From Streptomyces drozdowiczii (GTDB lineage Bacteria > Actinomycetota > Actinomycetes > Streptomycetales > Streptomycetaceae), in assembly GCF_026167665.1 (NCBI RefSeq), contig NZ_CP098740.1, forward strand, positions 7,006,001-7,070,000: a DNA stretch of 64,000 nucleotides, given 5' to 3'. A program made the translations under genes and the position numbers. Below, piece after piece: positions 31,849 to 41,818 of the stretch. The notes under the pieces were generated by a model. It was given only the letters and a program-made list of their open reading frames with translations, searched no databases and was not told where the DNA came from. The first letter of the stretch is position 1; each line of letters begins with the position of its first letter.

Positions 31849-34461
31849 TCACTGGACTCCGACGTGCTCGAGAATGTCGAGCTGCAAGTCGATCGGCAGG
31901 TCCTGCCGACGGGAAATGTTGAGCTTGCGGTAGATCCGCGTGAGGTGCTGCTCGACCGTGCTCGTCGTGACGAACAGCTTGGCCCCTATCTCCCGGTTCG
32001 TGTACCCGGCGGAAGCCAGAGCGGCGACGCGCCGTTCGGACTGGCTGAGGAGGTCGATGTCGGGATCGGCGGCCGTCGGGGCGCAGCGTCGCACCTCGGC
32101 GCCGGCGTCTCCGCGCGGCCGGTCCGGCAGGATCTCCTCGCAGAGCGGTGTCGCGTCGCACTCGTCGGCCAGTCTCCAGGCACGCCTGATGACGGAGCCC
32201 GCGCGCGGCCCCTCGCCCAGGGTCTGGAGGCTGCGGCCGAAGTCGGCCACGGCCTTGGCGAGTTCCAGGCGGTCGCCGCAGCCGCGCAGGTCGGCGATGG
32301 CCCGGGTGAGGAGGGCGGGCCGGCCGTGGGTCTCCTCGGTCGCGGCGTGCAGGCGCAGCGCCATGCCGCGGGTTCGCGGGCCGATCCCCGGTACGGCGAG
32401 CTGCGCCGTGGTCAGCACGCGTGCCTCGCCGGGGCGGCGCAGCCGCAGCAGGGCGTCCGCCGCGTCGATGCGCCAGGGCAGACCGCCGCAGTGGTCCAGG
32501 CCCCAGCGTTCGGCCAGGCGGCCCACGTCGAGGAATTCGCTCAGGGCGGCCTGGGCGCGGTGCGTGGCCAGGTAGTACCTGCCCCGTGCCCGCAGGTACG
32601 GCAGGGCGTGCACGGTGCCGGGCAGTTGGTCGGGAAGCTGGTCGGGCAGGGGCAGCGGAAGGTGCCGGGCGGCGTCGTCGTAGCGGCCCATGGCGGTGAG
32701 CGCGGTGACGAGGACCGCGACGGGGCGGTACATGAACGTTCCGCCGCGTCCCGCGACCGCCGCCACGGCAGCGCTCGCCGCGCGCTCGGCACCGGCGAGG
32801 TCACCGAGGTGGACGAGTGCCTCGCCGCGCAGCGAGGCGAACATGGCCTGCCAGCCGCGGGCCCGGCGGTGCTCGGCGTCGGCGTGCAGTTCCCCGCACC
32901 GGGCGGCGGCCCGGCGCGGGTGGCCGGTGTGCAGCAGGATCCGTACGGCCTGGACCAGCGGTTCGAAGGTGTCGTGGGCCAGCGGGGTTCCTTCGAGCAG
33001 CCGTTCGGCGGTGGACGCTCCCCGGGGGTCGCCGGGGTGGGTCCAGAGCGCGGCGCAGAGGAGGGTTTCGTCGCTCTCGGAGGCGGGTGGGACCGCGAAG
33101 AGGTCGCGCAGGGCGCCGGCGCCGGAGGGCGCGAGCCGCAGTACCTCCGCCGCCTCCGCCGCCCGCCCCTGGGAGACGAGCAGCCGGGCCAGCGAGCCCG
33201 TGGGGGCGCCGGGGCGTCCGGCACGCAGTGCGGCGAGCGGAGCGTCGAGGTGCTGTTCGGCGGCGGCGGGGGTGAGGCGCCAGGTGAGAGCGGCGAGCTG
33301 GAGGCCGATCCGCCACCGGGTCGGTTCGTCGTCGGTGCCGGCGTGGGCGAGTTGCAGGCAGGCGGCGGCGCGTTCGGCCTCGTCGGCGGCAAGGGCCTGC
33401 TGTCCGGCCTCGCAGAGCGTACGCACGGCCCAGTCGCCGGGAGCGCTGCCGTGGACGCGCAGGTACGAGGCGACGGTCTCGGCTTCGGCCCGGTCGGCGT
33501 ACAGGACCTCGGCGGTACGGCCGTACAGGCGGGTGCGCTCGGCCGCTCCGAGGGTGTCCAGTGCGGCGGCGGCGATGTCGGGATGGCGCAGTTCGGGCCC
33601 GTCGGTGAGTCCGGTCTCCTCCAGCGCGGCGAGGGCCCGGGCGGCGTCCGCGGGCGCTGCCCCGGCGATGGCGGCGGCGCGCTGGAGGGTGGCGTGGGTC
33701 CCGAGGACGGCCAGGGCGCGGGCGAGGTCGCGGGCGGGGCGCCCGCAGCGCTGGAGGCAGGCCCGCACCGCGTCGGCGAACGGCCCCGCCGGTTCGGGGC
33801 GGGCGGTGTCGTACTCGGACAGCAGGGCCTTGAGCAGCAGCGGATTGCCTCCGGTGCGCGCGTACAGGCGGTCGGCCGTTTCGCCGCGCGCGGCGCCCCG
33901 GAGGCGGTCGCGCAGGAGGGCGGCGGTGGCGGCGCGGTCGAGCCGGCCGAGCCGGATGCGGTCGAAGCCCGGGTGGCGCAGCAGTTCGGTGACGGCGTCG
34001 CGGGCGTCCGCGCCCGGGCCGCCGAGCGGGCCGGTGAGCACGAGGAGCAGGCCGGTGCCGCGCGGGGCCCGGGTCGCCCCGGTCAGGCAGGCGAGGGAGG
34101 CCGTGTCGGCGTACTGAAGGTCGTCGAGGCAGATGACGAGCGGTGCGGGGCCGTCCAGCCCTCGGACGGCCGCGGTGAAGGCGGTGGCCGTGAAGGGGGC
34201 GGAGTCGGCCACGGGAGTGGGCAGTGCCTCGGCCCACTCGTCCAGCGCGCGGTGGCCGGTGGCGGGCCCTTCGGGGGTGGCGGCGGCCCACAGGACGGTC
34301 GCGCCGCGTTCGCGGGCGGTGTCGGCGACGGTCCTGAGCGTTTCGGACTTCCCGCAGCCGGCGGCTCCTTCGATGAGCACGATGGCGGTGGCACCGGCCT
34401 CCGCCGCGGCGAGGGCGGTGTTCAGCCGGGCGAGTTCGGTGTCCCGGGACAAGAGCGTCAT
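31849..34461 (-). CDS. LAL-type (large LuxR family) pathway regulator
   Basis: 870 residues. The N-terminal Walker A motif EGAAGCGKSET marks a STAND/AAA-like ATPase module, and ICLDDLQYAD is its Walker B. A long TPR-like helical middle follows. The C-terminal LuxR helix-turn-helix (SERRVAALASAGYTNREIG, then STVEQHLTRIYRKLNI) is intact. Proteins of this kind (PikD, RapH and similar) are cluster-situated activators of macrolide-type PKS operons. It lies directly upstream of, and codirectional with, the initiating PKS. It is the best candidate for the main positive regulator. Confidence 0.93.
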   Translation of the reverse strand: MTLLSRDTELARLNTALAAAEAGATAIVLIEGAAGCGKSETLRTVADTARERGATVLWAAATPEGPATGHRALDEWAEALPTPVADSAPFTATAFTAAVRGLDGPAPLVICLDDLQYADTASLACLTGATRAPRGTGLLLVLTGPLGGPGADARDAVTELLRHPGFDRIRLGRLDRAATAALLRDRLRGAARGETADRLYARTGGNPLLLKALLSEYDTARPEPAGPFADAVRACLQRCGRPARDLARALAVLGTHATLQRAAAIAGAAPADAARALAALEETGLTDGPELRHPDIAAAALDTLGAAERTRLYGRTAEVLYADRAEAETVASYLRVHGSAPGDWAVRTLCEAGQQALAADEAERAAACLQLAHAGTDDEPTRWRIGLQLAALTWRLTPAAAEQHLDAPLAALRAGRPGAPTGSLARLLVSQGRAAEAAEVLRLAPSGAGALRDLFAVPPASESDETLLCAALWTHPGDPRGASTAERLLEGTPLAHDTFEPLVQAVRILLHTGHPRRAAARCGELHADAEHRRARGWQAMFASLRGEALVHLGDLAGAERAASAAVAAVAGRGGTFMYRPVAVLVTALTAMGRYDDAARHLPLPLPDQLPDQLPGTVHALPYLRARGRYYLATHRAQAALSEFLDVGRLAERWGLDHCGGLPWRIDAADALLRLRRPGEARVLTTAQLAVPGIGPRTRGMALRLHAATEETHGRPALLTRAIADLRGCGDRLELAKAVADFGRSLQTLGEGPRAGSVIRRAWRLADECDATPLCEEILPDRPRGDAGAEVRRCAPTAADPDIDLLSQSERRVAALASAGYTNREIGAKLFVTTSTVEQHLTRIYRKLNISRRQDLPIDLQLDILEHVGVQ

Positions 34462-34539
34462 CAGCCATTTCCCCCGTTGCGCGGCGTCACTTGTCCGCCC
34501 AGCGTAGGGACCGGCCGAGGGGCTGACCCGTGCTCCGCA

Positions 34540-34562
34540 GTGGCCAGTTATTGCCTGGCCAC
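34540..34562. promoter_or_regulatory. Perfect inverted repeat between thioesterase and LAL genes
   Basis: GTGGCCAG (34540-34547) and CTGGCCAC (34555-34562) are separated by 7 bp. The site lies about 80 bp upstream of the LAL start and just after the thioesterase stop. It could be an operator for the LAL gene or a short terminator for the thioesterase. Confidence 0.45.
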
Positions 34563-34579
34563 AACTCCGCGCGCGCCGG

Positions 34580-35372
34580 TCAGCCGACGGCGGTGCCGAG
34601 CCGCTTCTGGCCCAGGGCCGCCAGGTCGTCGGCGATGGCGCGGGTCACCGCGTCCTGCTGGGGAGTGAGGTAGAAGTGGCCGCCGGGGAAGCTGCGGAAG
34701 GTGAAGTCTCCGGAGGTGTGCTCCCGCCACTCCATCGCCTCGTGCAGGCTCACCCGGGGGTCGGACTCCCCCGTGAGCACGCTGAGCGGGCAGCTCAGTG
34801 CCGTGTCCCGGCCGGGGTCGGGGCGGTAGCGGTACGTCTCGATGGCCTTGAAGTCGGCGCGGATGGCGGGCAGCACCATGCGGACGATCTCCTCGTCGGC
34901 GAGCACTCCCGGGTCGGTACCGGCCAGTTGCTGGATCTCCGCGATGAGGGCGTCGTCGCCCTTGGTGTGCACGCTGTCGGGGCGCGGCAGGTGGGGGGCG
35001 CGGCGGCCGGAGACGATCAGGCCGAGCGGCGGTCGGTTCTCCGCCTCCATGCGGCGGGCGAGTTCGAAGCCCAGGACGGCGCCCATGCTGTGTCCGAAGA
35101 GGACCAGCGGGCGGTCGGCCCAGGGCCGCAGCGCCTGGTGGATGGCGGCGACAAGGTCCTCGGTGACGGTGATCGGGGGCTCGTGGCGGCGGTCCTGGCG
35201 GCCCGGGTACTGGATGGCCAGGACGTCGGCATGGGCGGCCAGGGCCTGGGAGAAGGAGAAGAAGGCGGAGGCCGTGCCCCCGCGTGCGGGAGGCAGACGA
35301 GGCGGTACGGCTGCTCGGGGCCGGGTTGAAGCGGCGGACCCACAGCTCCGTGTCGGTGTCGGTGGTGGTCAT
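34580..35372 (-). CDS. Type II (editing) thioesterase with two apparent frameshifts
   Basis: After restoring two bases the protein is about 264 residues, normal for a TEII. ATG at 35372 follows GGAACGGGA. It begins MTTTDTDTELWVRRFNPAP, continues in a second frame as EQPYRLVCLPHAG, then in a third as the rest of the alpha/beta-hydrolase. Breaks fall in G/C runs at 35317-35320 and 35277-35281. GHSMG carries the catalytic Ser and GGHFYL the catalytic His. TEIIs remove stalled acyl groups from PKS carrier domains. If the breaks are real this is a pseudogene and the TEII at 57421 would have to substitute. Confidence 0.85.
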
Positions 35373-35442
35373 TCCCGTTCCTGCTCCCTGCTCGTTGCCC
35401 GGTACTCGTCGAGTGCGCGGAGGGCAAGGTAGCGGTGGGTGG

Positions 35443-36135
35443 TTAAGCCGTACTTGTGCGGGTGAACGGGTCTCCGCGGGAGCCTGCCGCGAAGGGCTGC
35501 GGACCGGATCGGATCGGGTACGTACGCGCCGAGGCGTCGGCGTGGGCGAGTGCGCGCAGGGTGCTGAACATCGCCTCGCCCATCACCGCGCCCACGGCCG
35601 CCCGCTCCGCCGGTTCCGCGCGTCCGGCCGGCCGTCCGAGGTGGCCGAGTTCGGCGCGGGCGACCTGCTCGGCGGCCGCCGCGTAGTCGTCCAGGAGTAC
35701 GGCGAGGTCTCCGTGGCCCGCGGCGCGCAGGGCGACGAGCACACCGGCCAGTGCCTCGCCCGCCGGTCCGTCCGGCTCCGCCCGCCAGCCCAGGCGGCGC
35801 AGCAGCCGGGCCACCTCGGCGCGGGCCTCGTCCAGCTCCGGGCCGGGTGCGGCCTCCCGGGGCGGGGTCAGGCGGTCCGTGGCGGTGCGGAGCACGTCGG
35901 CCGGCGAGCGGTCCGGGTCGTCCACGGCGCGTAGCACGTCCCCGATGGCCGCCAGGGACAGCCTGCCGACGTCGAGCAGGGCCCGGACCAGGCGCAGCCG
36001 GTGCTCGTGGGTGCTGTCGTAACTGGCCCGGGTGGGGCTGGTGAGCCGGCCCGCGGGCAGCAGGCCCTGGCGGATGTAGAACTTGATCGTCGCCACGGGC
36101 ACTCCGGACCTGCGGCACAGCTCGCCCATGCGCAC
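35443..36135 (-). CDS. MerR-family transcriptional regulator
   Basis: 230 residues. The N-terminal winged helix [29 protein letters not shown] is typical MerR. It is followed by the arm [19 protein letters not shown] and a long Ala/Arg-rich C-terminal region with no visible cysteine pair for metal binding. It is therefore more likely a drug- or metabolite-sensing member. It lies between a P450 (upstream) and the thioesterase and LAL genes (downstream), all on the minus strand. The target is probably its own promoter or an adjacent export gene, but no site is evident. Confidence 0.9.
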   Translation of the reverse strand: MRMGELCRRSGVPVATIKFYIRQGLLPAGRLTSPTRASYDSTHEHRLRLVRALLDVGRLSLAAIGDVLRAVDDPDRSPADVLRTATDRLTPPREAAPGPELDEARAEVARLLRRLGWRAEPDGPAGEALAGVLVALRAAGHGDLAVLLDDYAAAAEQVARAELGHLGRPAGRAEPAERAAVGAVMGEAMFSTLRALAHADASARTYPIRSGPQPFAAGSRGDPFTRTSTA

Positions 36136-36170
36136 CGGCGGATGTCCTTCCTGACGTGGACGGCAGTGCG

Positions 36171-36204
36171 AAGGCGGGCCGGTACGGGGGTGCCGGCCCG
36201 CCTT
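36171..36204. terminator. Hairpin after the third P450 gene
   Basis: A 12-bp stem, 36171-36182 with 36193-36204, with a 10-base loop. It lies between the P450 stop (36259) and the MerR start (36135). Confidence 0.65.
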
Positions 36205-36258
36205 CCGGTGGCCGTCGTCGCGGGGGGACGTCGGCGGCCACGGCTCGGAGGGGTACGC

Positions 36259-37482
36259 CTACTGGCGCTTGAGGTGGACCGGGAGGGTGTCGACGCCGTT
36301 GAGGAGGAAGGTGCCGGCGGGCCTGACCTGGTCGGCGGGGACGGCGAGGGAGAGGTCGGGGAAGCGTTCGAAGAGGGCCGGCAGGGCGACGAGGGCCTCG
36401 ATCCGGGCCAGCGGGGCGCCCAGGCAGTGGTGGACGCCGTAGCCGAAGGAGAGGTGGCGCTTGTCGGCGCGGGTGATGTCGAAGCGGTCGGCGTCGTCCC
36501 CGTGCCGGGTGGCGTCCCGGCCGGAGGCGGCGAAGCCGGTCAGGACGGGGTCGCCCTTGGGAATGGTGACGCCCGCTATGTCGATGTCCTCGGTGGCGAA
36601 CCGGAACGGGAGCTGGGCGATCGGGGACTCCACGCGCAGGGTCTCCTCGATGACCTCCGCCCACGGCACCTCGCCGGCGAGGACGAGTGCGAGCTGGTCG
36701 GGGTGGGTGAGCAGGGCGACCACGGCCTTGCTGATCAGGTTGGTGGTGGTCTCCGAGCCGGCGCCGAGCATGAGGTGCAGGGTGCCGGCCAGCTCCGAGT
36801 CGTTGAGCCGGGAGCCGTCCTCCTGCTGGGCCTCGATGAGCTTGCTCAGCAGGTCGTCGTCGGGCTCGCGGCGCTTGAACGCGACCAGGTCGTACATGGC
36901 CTGGTGCCACTGCTCGACGTTGGCGACGGCCTCCTCGTGGGAGATCGTGGTCTCGGTGTTGACCTCGCCGCCGCGCATGACGTCCCGGCGGCGGTCCTCC
37001 GGGACGCCGAAGAGTTCGCAGATCACCCGGGTCGGCAGCGGGTAGGCGAAGCGGTCCTTGAGGTCCACGACCTCGTCGGGGCCGCTCGTAGCCAGGTCGT
37101 CCAGGAGTTCGGCGGTGATCCGCTCGACGCGGGGCCGCATCTCCTCGGAGCGGCGCAGCGTGAACGCCTTGGCGGTGAGCTGGCGGAGCCGGGCGTGGTC
37201 GGCGCCGTCCGCCGTCGTCATGTTGTCCATCATCACCCAGCCGATCAGCGGGAAGTCCTCGCCGATCTCGCCGTTGATGAAGGCGGGCCAGTGCTTGTGG
37301 GCGTCCTTGGCGAACCGCTCGTCGTTCAGCACCTCCTTCAGCGCGTCGTGACCGACGACCGACCAGGCGCGTACCCCGCCGGGCAGCTCGACCTGGGCGA
37401 TGGGGCCGCTCCGGCGCAGGCGCGCGCCTTCCGCGTGCACGTCCCGACCTGTCGGGTCGAGAACGATCGACTCCGGTTCCAC
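36259..37482 (-). CDS. Cytochrome P450
   Basis: 407 residues. GTG at 37482 ([10 protein letters not shown]) follows AAGGAG by 8 bp. The heme loop [17 protein letters not shown] is intact. The I-helix motif reads [10 protein letters not shown], with Ser in place of the usual His of AGHETT. The [17 protein letters not shown] segment matches CYP107-like enzymes of macrolide pathways. It diverges from the epoxide hydrolase operon across a 319-bp region. Probable role: hydroxylation or epoxidation of the polyketide backbone, though the substrate cannot be read from sequence. Confidence 0.94.
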   Translation of the reverse strand: MEPESIVLDPTGRDVHAEGARLRRSGPIAQVELPGGVRAWSVVGHDALKEVLNDERFAKDAHKHWPAFINGEIGEDFPLIGWVMMDNMTTADGADHARLRQLTAKAFTLRRSEEMRPRVERITAELLDDLATSGPDEVVDLKDRFAYPLPTRVICELFGVPEDRRRDVMRGGEVNTETTISHEEAVANVEQWHQAMYDLVAFKRREPDDDLLSKLIEAQQEDGSRLNDSELAGTLHLMLGAGSETTTNLISKAVVALLTHPDQLALVLAGEVPWAEVIEETLRVESPIAQLPFRFATEDIDIAGVTIPKGDPVLTGFAASGRDATRHGDDADRFDITRADKRHLSFGYGVHHCLGAPLARIEALVALPALFERFPDLSLAVPADQVRPAGTFLLNGVDTLPVHLKRQ

Positions 37483-37801
37483 GCAGACCACTCCTTGTTC
37501 CGTCACATGCGAAGCGTTGGCGGCGGCAGGCCGGAAGCGCGGCGGATGCTGGTTCCGCGCCGGATTCCTGACGGCTCTCGCCGGTGCGCAGACGCTAACG
37601 AGCGGGCGGCGAGCGGCACCACTTCCAGCGTGCGCACTCGTGCGGACCGGGACGGCGGCGGTGGTCGGGCGGTCGGGCGACCACTTCCGGATTGCTCTCT
37701 TCCGGCTGTTCGCTGCCGTAGCGTGCGCAACTTCCCTACTCTGGCTTTCATTTGACCCACCGGTGAACCCAAAATGCCCGGTTCTGCAAAGGAGTTCAGG
37801 G
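37483..37801. promoter_or_regulatory. Gene-free divergent promoter region (319 bp)
   Basis: No credible ORF. It contains two ACCACTTCC copies (37618-37626 and 37680-37688) and two AGCGTGCGCA copies (near 37627 and 37720), so a regulator may bind direct repeats about 62 and 93 bp apart. The right end is relatively AT-rich (37735-37775) and carries the ribosome binding site AAAGGAG for the epoxide hydrolase. It presumably drives both the P450 (minus) and the epoxide hydrolase/GT/ABC operon (plus). Confidence 0.45.
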
Positions 37802-39003
37802 ATGCGCCCCTTCCGTGTCGCGATTCCCCAGGAGGCGCTGGACGATCTCCACGACCGCCTCTCCCGTACGAGATGGCCCAGTGAGCTGCCCGGTACGGGG
37901 CACTCGCGGGGCTGCCGGTCGGGCAGGTGCGCGCGCTCGCCGACTACTGGCGGGACGGCTTCGACTGGCGGGCCGCCGAGGCGCGGATCAACGCGTTCCC
38001 CCAGTTCGTGGACGAGATCGACGGTGCGCGGGTGCACTTCATCCATGTGCGCTCGCCCGAGCCGGACGCGACACCGCTGCTCATGACGCACGGCTGGCCG
38101 GGGTCGATCGCCGAGTTCCTGGACGTGATCGGGCCGCTGAGCGATCCCCGCGCGCACGGCGGGGACCCCGGGCAGGCGTTCCACCTGGTGATCCCGACCC
38201 CGCCCGGCTTCGGGTTCTCGGGTCCGGCGCCGGAGGCCGGCTGGACCGTGGGGCGGATCGCCGGTGCCTGGGCCACCCTGATGGAGCGGCTGGGGTACGA
38301 GCGGTACGCGCTGCACGGCACCGACCTGGGGGTGTGGATCTCGCTGACGCTGGCCGGGACGCACCCGGAGCGGGTGATCGGGGCGCACGTCAACTTCCTG
38401 CTGACGCCGCCGTCCGGCGAACCCGGCGAGATCGAGGCCCTGAACGCCTCGGACCGGGAGCGGGTCGCGGCGCTCGGGGCGATGGAGCAGGGCAGCGGCT
38501 ACATGCGCATCCAGAGCACCCGGCCGCAGACGCTGGGGTACGGGCTCACCGATTCGCCGGCCGGACAGCTGGCCTGGGTGGCGGAGAAGTTCCACGAGTG
38601 GACGGACTCCTCGGTGCCGGGCGGCTCGGTCGACCGGGACCGGCTCCTGACCAATGTCTCCCTCTACTGGTTCACGGCCACCGGCGGCTCGTCGGCCCAG
38701 CTGTATTACGAGATGGCCGACCAGCTGCCCGGCTCGTCCAAGCCGCAGGAGGTGCCGCCGCCGCTCCCCGTACCGCTGGCGGTGACCGTGCATCCGTACG
38801 ACAGCGCGCTGCCCGTACGCAGTCTGGCGGCGCCCCGCTTCCCGGAGATCGTGCAGTGGAGCGAGTTCGACCGGGGCGGGCACTTTCCCGCGATGGAGGT
38901 CCCCGAGCTCTTCGTGGCGGACGTGCGCTCGTTCATCGAGGCGGCACGGGCCCGCGACATCGCACGGCAGTCCGAGGTTCCCACCCTGGCGGAGGCGTCA
39001 TGA
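37802..39003 (+). CDS. Epoxide hydrolase (EHN + alpha/beta hydrolase) with one apparent frameshift
   Basis: About 400 residues when one base is restored. ATG at 37802 (MRPFRVAIPQEALDDL) follows AAAGGAG. The EHN domain comes first, then the alpha/beta-hydrolase. HGWPGS is the oxyanion-hole motif, HGTDLGVW carries the nucleophilic Asp and GGHFPAMEVPE the catalytic His. The frame is lost in the G run 37908-37911; one extra G gives SRGLPVGQVRALADYW. The intact paralogue at 54676 reads SRGVPVGYLREL here. It would open an epoxide made by one of the oxygenases. It overlaps the glycosyltransferase by 4 bp. Confidence 0.88.
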
Positions 39004-39917
39004 GCGAGCAGTTGCAGTGCAGCGTCGTCATTCCCACGTACAACCGGAAGGCGCACCTGGCGCACACCCTGGACTCACTGGTCCGGCAGACCCTGCCGCG
39101 CGAGCGGTTCGAGGTCCTGGTCGTGGACGACGGTTCCAGTGACGGCACGGAGGAGCTGGTCGGCGGTTACGCGGACCGGCTGGACGTGCGGTACTTCTTC
39201 CAGCCGGACGACGGCTGGCAGGTGGCCAGGGCCCGCAATGTCGGCATCGCGGCGGCCCGCGCCGACGTCACCGTCATGATCGACTCGGGTGTGGTGCTGC
39301 ACAGCGGGGCGTTGGCCGCCCATCTGACGGCCCACCGGAAGGCGCCCGGTCCGGTCGCGCTCGTCGGCTACCTCTACGGCTTCACCGTCGACAACGCGGA
39401 CGCCGAGGCGCTGGAGCGGGAGATCGACACGGACGACCCGGACGCCACCATGGCCGCCTTCGCGGGGAGCGGCACCCGGTTCGACATCCGGGAGTACTTC
39501 TACGAGAAGTACACCGACGACTTCAACGGCCTGCCCGCCCCGTGGGTGGTCTTCTGGACCGGCCACGTCTCGGCCCCGACCGCGGCGATCCGGGCGGCGG
39601 GCGGCTTCGACGAGAACTTCCGGTCCTGGGGCGGCGAGGACCTCGACCTGGGCTACCGGCTGCACCGGGACGGTGTGCGGTTCGAGCTGTGCCGGGACGC
39701 CTCGGCCATCCACCTGCCGCACTACAAGGACTTCGAGGAGAACGAGGACGCGGCCGCGCCCAACTACCAGTACATGGCGCGGAAGTACGGCACGCCCATC
39801 ACCGGGCTGCTGACCGAGCTGCGTACGGTGACACCGTTCGACTTCAACGACGTCATCGTCGAGCGCAAGCTGCCGGCCTGCGCGGACCACCTCGCACAGC
39901 ACGGGGTCGCCGGATGA
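39000..39917 (+). CDS. Family 2 glycosyltransferase
   Basis: 305 residues. The GT-A fold begins CSVVIPTYNRKAHLAHTL, with VVDDGSSDGT for nucleotide binding. The C-terminal motif FRSWGGEDLDLGYRLH is the GT2/GT27-type acceptor/metal segment. No signal peptide or membrane helix, so cytoplasmic. ATGA overlap with the epoxide hydrolase upstream and with the ABC exporter downstream. No deoxysugar biosynthesis genes are visible in the window, so it probably uses a common sugar nucleotide. Acceptor unknown; the product or a peptide/amide intermediate is possible. Confidence 0.9.
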   Translation: MSEQLQCSVVIPTYNRKAHLAHTLDSLVRQTLPRERFEVLVVDDGSSDGTEELVGGYADRLDVRYFFQPDDGWQVARARNVGIAAARADVTVMIDSGVVLHSGALAAHLTAHRKAPGPVALVGYLYGFTVDNADAEALEREIDTDDPDATMAAFAGSGTRFDIREYFYEKYTDDFNGLPAPWVVFWTGHVSAPTAAIRAAGGFDENFRSWGGEDLDLGYRLHRDGVRFELCRDASAIHLPHYKDFEENEDAAAPNYQYMARKYGTPITGLLTELRTVTPFDFNDVIVERKLPACADHLAQHGVAG

Positions 39918-41818
39918 AGTGGCTCCTGCCGGACGGTGTGGCCCGGCTGCTCGCAGCCCGCCGGGACATCGCCCGCCTGCTGCCCCGGGCCGGGGCGGCC
40001 CTGGTCGCCGCGAGCGCGGTGGTCAACGTCCTCCTCGGCCTCCTGCCGGTGCTGTTCGTGGTGGCCGGCGCCCTGGTGCTCGGCCGGGTCCCGGCGGCGG
40101 TGGAGGGCGGGACCGGCTCCCCCGCCTTCGACGCGCTGATCCGGGCCTTCGTGCTGGCCGCCGCCTCATTCGTGGGGCAGCAGATCCTCGCGCCCGCGCA
40201 GCAGGCGCTCGGCGAGTCGGTGGCCCGCCGCATCGACGGCCGGGTGCTGGACGAGCTGATGGACGCGGCGATGTCGCAGCCCGGGATCGCCGCGCTGGAG
40301 GACGCCCGGGTTGTCGAGGACCTGCGCGCCGCCGCCCGTGAGCTGGAGTCCGGGGTGCAGAGCCCGGGCCAGGCCGGGGCCGGGCTGCTCGCGCTGGGCG
40401 CACGGCAGATCCAGCTCCTCGGGTATGTCGCGGTCGTCGGCTTCGCCTTCTCCTGGCTCGCGGCCGCCGGGCTGCTGACCGCCGTGCTGCTCTTCCGGCA
40501 CGGCCACGTCGGCGGGCTCCGGAAGTACGCCGGGGCCCGGTTCGACCTGGGCTCGCAGGAGATGGGGAACGACTATCTGCGCAACCTCGCCACCTCGGCC
40601 GAGGCGGCGAAGGAGATCCGCGTCTTCGGTCTCATGCGGTGGCTCCAGGACCGGCTGCACTCCTCGTACACCGCCTGGCTGGAGCCGTTGTGGAAGATCC
40701 GCCGGGCGATCTACCTGGGGCCGTTCCTCTGGTACACGCTGTGGATGGTGCTGGTGAGCGGCGCCGCCCTCGCGGCCATCGGCACCGGCGCGGCCGACGG
40801 GAACGCGGGGCAGACCCTGACCGTGTTCGCGATGGTCCTCCAGGCCGCCCTGGGAGCGCTGCGGCTCGCCGAGTTCTACCCGGAGAGCGATCTGCAGACC
40901 GCCATCGGCATGCACGCGTACGAGGCGGTGCGCCGGTTCACCGACCATCTGGACGCCACCCCCGCGGACGCCGCCGGGGAGATGCGCGGTGACGAGGTGC
41001 CGGAGCCGGCCGGGGTCATCCACTTCGACCACGTCACCTTCCGCTACCCCGGCGAGGACCGCGCGGTCTTCGAGGACCTGGACCTGGAGATCCCCGTCGG
41101 CAGCTGCACGGCCCTGGTCGGGCTGAACGGCGCCGGCAAGACGACCCTGGTCAAGCTGCTCACCCGGCTCTACGAACCCAGCGCCGGCGTCATCCGCCTC
41201 GACGGGGTGGACATCGCCTCCTACCCGCTGGAGGCATGGCGCGCCAAGACCGCGGTGATCTTCCAGGACTTCGCCCGGTACGAGGTCTCGGCCGCCGACA
41301 ACGTGGCCTTCGGCGCCGTCCACCGCGCCGACGACACCGAGGGCGTCCGCCGGGCGATCGAGGCCGTGGGCCTCACCGGCGCCCTCGACGCGCTCCCCCG
41401 GGGCACGGCGACGCCGCTGGCCCGCCATCTGGAGGGCGGGGCGGAGCTGTCGGGCGGCCAGTGGCAGCGGCTCGCCCTGGCGCGGGCCCTGTTCGCCCTG
41501 GAACACGGCTCGTCCGTGCTGGTCATGGACGAGCCGACGGCCAGCCTCGACGTCCGCGCGGAGGCCGGGTTCTTCGAGGAGTTCACCTCGCTCACCCGGG
41601 GCGCCACCACGATGCTGATCTCGCACCGCTTCTCCACCGTGCGGCGCGCGGACGTCATCGTCGTGCTCGACGGCGGCCGGGTCATCGAGCGGGGCAGCCA
41701 TGAGCAGCTGCTCGAACGGGACGGCCGGTACGCGGAGTTGTTCCGGCTCCAGGCCGACCGCTTCACCGATGACGACGACGGAGCCGGCCACGGCGTGCCG
41801 GCGGAGGTGCTGTCATGA
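39914..41818 (+). CDS. ABC exporter half-transporter (TMD-NBD fusion)
   Basis: 634 residues. An N-terminal membrane domain of about six helices is followed by a nucleotide-binding domain. Walker A is GLNGAGKTT, the signature LSGGQWQRLALAR, Walker B VLVMDEPTASLD and the switch His is in ISHRF. Start ATG at 39914 overlaps the GT stop and the 3' end overlaps the next exporter by 4 bp. The two half-transporters probably form a heterodimer exporting the product or a glycosylated precursor. Confidence 0.94.
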   Translation: MKWLLPDGVARLLAARRDIARLLPRAGAALVAASAVVNVLLGLLPVLFVVAGALVLGRVPAAVEGGTGSPAFDALIRAFVLAAASFVGQQILAPAQQALGESVARRIDGRVLDELMDAAMSQPGIAALEDARVVEDLRAAARELESGVQSPGQAGAGLLALGARQIQLLGYVAVVGFAFSWLAAAGLLTAVLLFRHGHVGGLRKYAGARFDLGSQEMGNDYLRNLATSAEAAKEIRVFGLMRWLQDRLHSSYTAWLEPLWKIRRAIYLGPFLWYTLWMVLVSGAALAAIGTGAADGNAGQTLTVFAMVLQAALGALRLAEFYPESDLQTAIGMHAYEAVRRFTDHLDATPADAAGEMRGDEVPEPAGVIHFDHVTFRYPGEDRAVFEDLDLEIPVGSCTALVGLNGAGKTTLVKLLTRLYEPSAGVIRLDGVDIASYPLEAWRAKTAVIFQDFARYEVSAADNVAFGAVHRADDTEGVRRAIEAVGLTGALDALPRGTATPLARHLEGGAELSGGQWQRLALARALFALEHGSSVLVMDEPTASLDVRAEAGFFEEFTSLTRGATTMLISHRFSTVRRADVIVVLDGGRVIERGSHEQLLERDGRYAELFRLQADRFTDDDDGAGHGVPAEVLS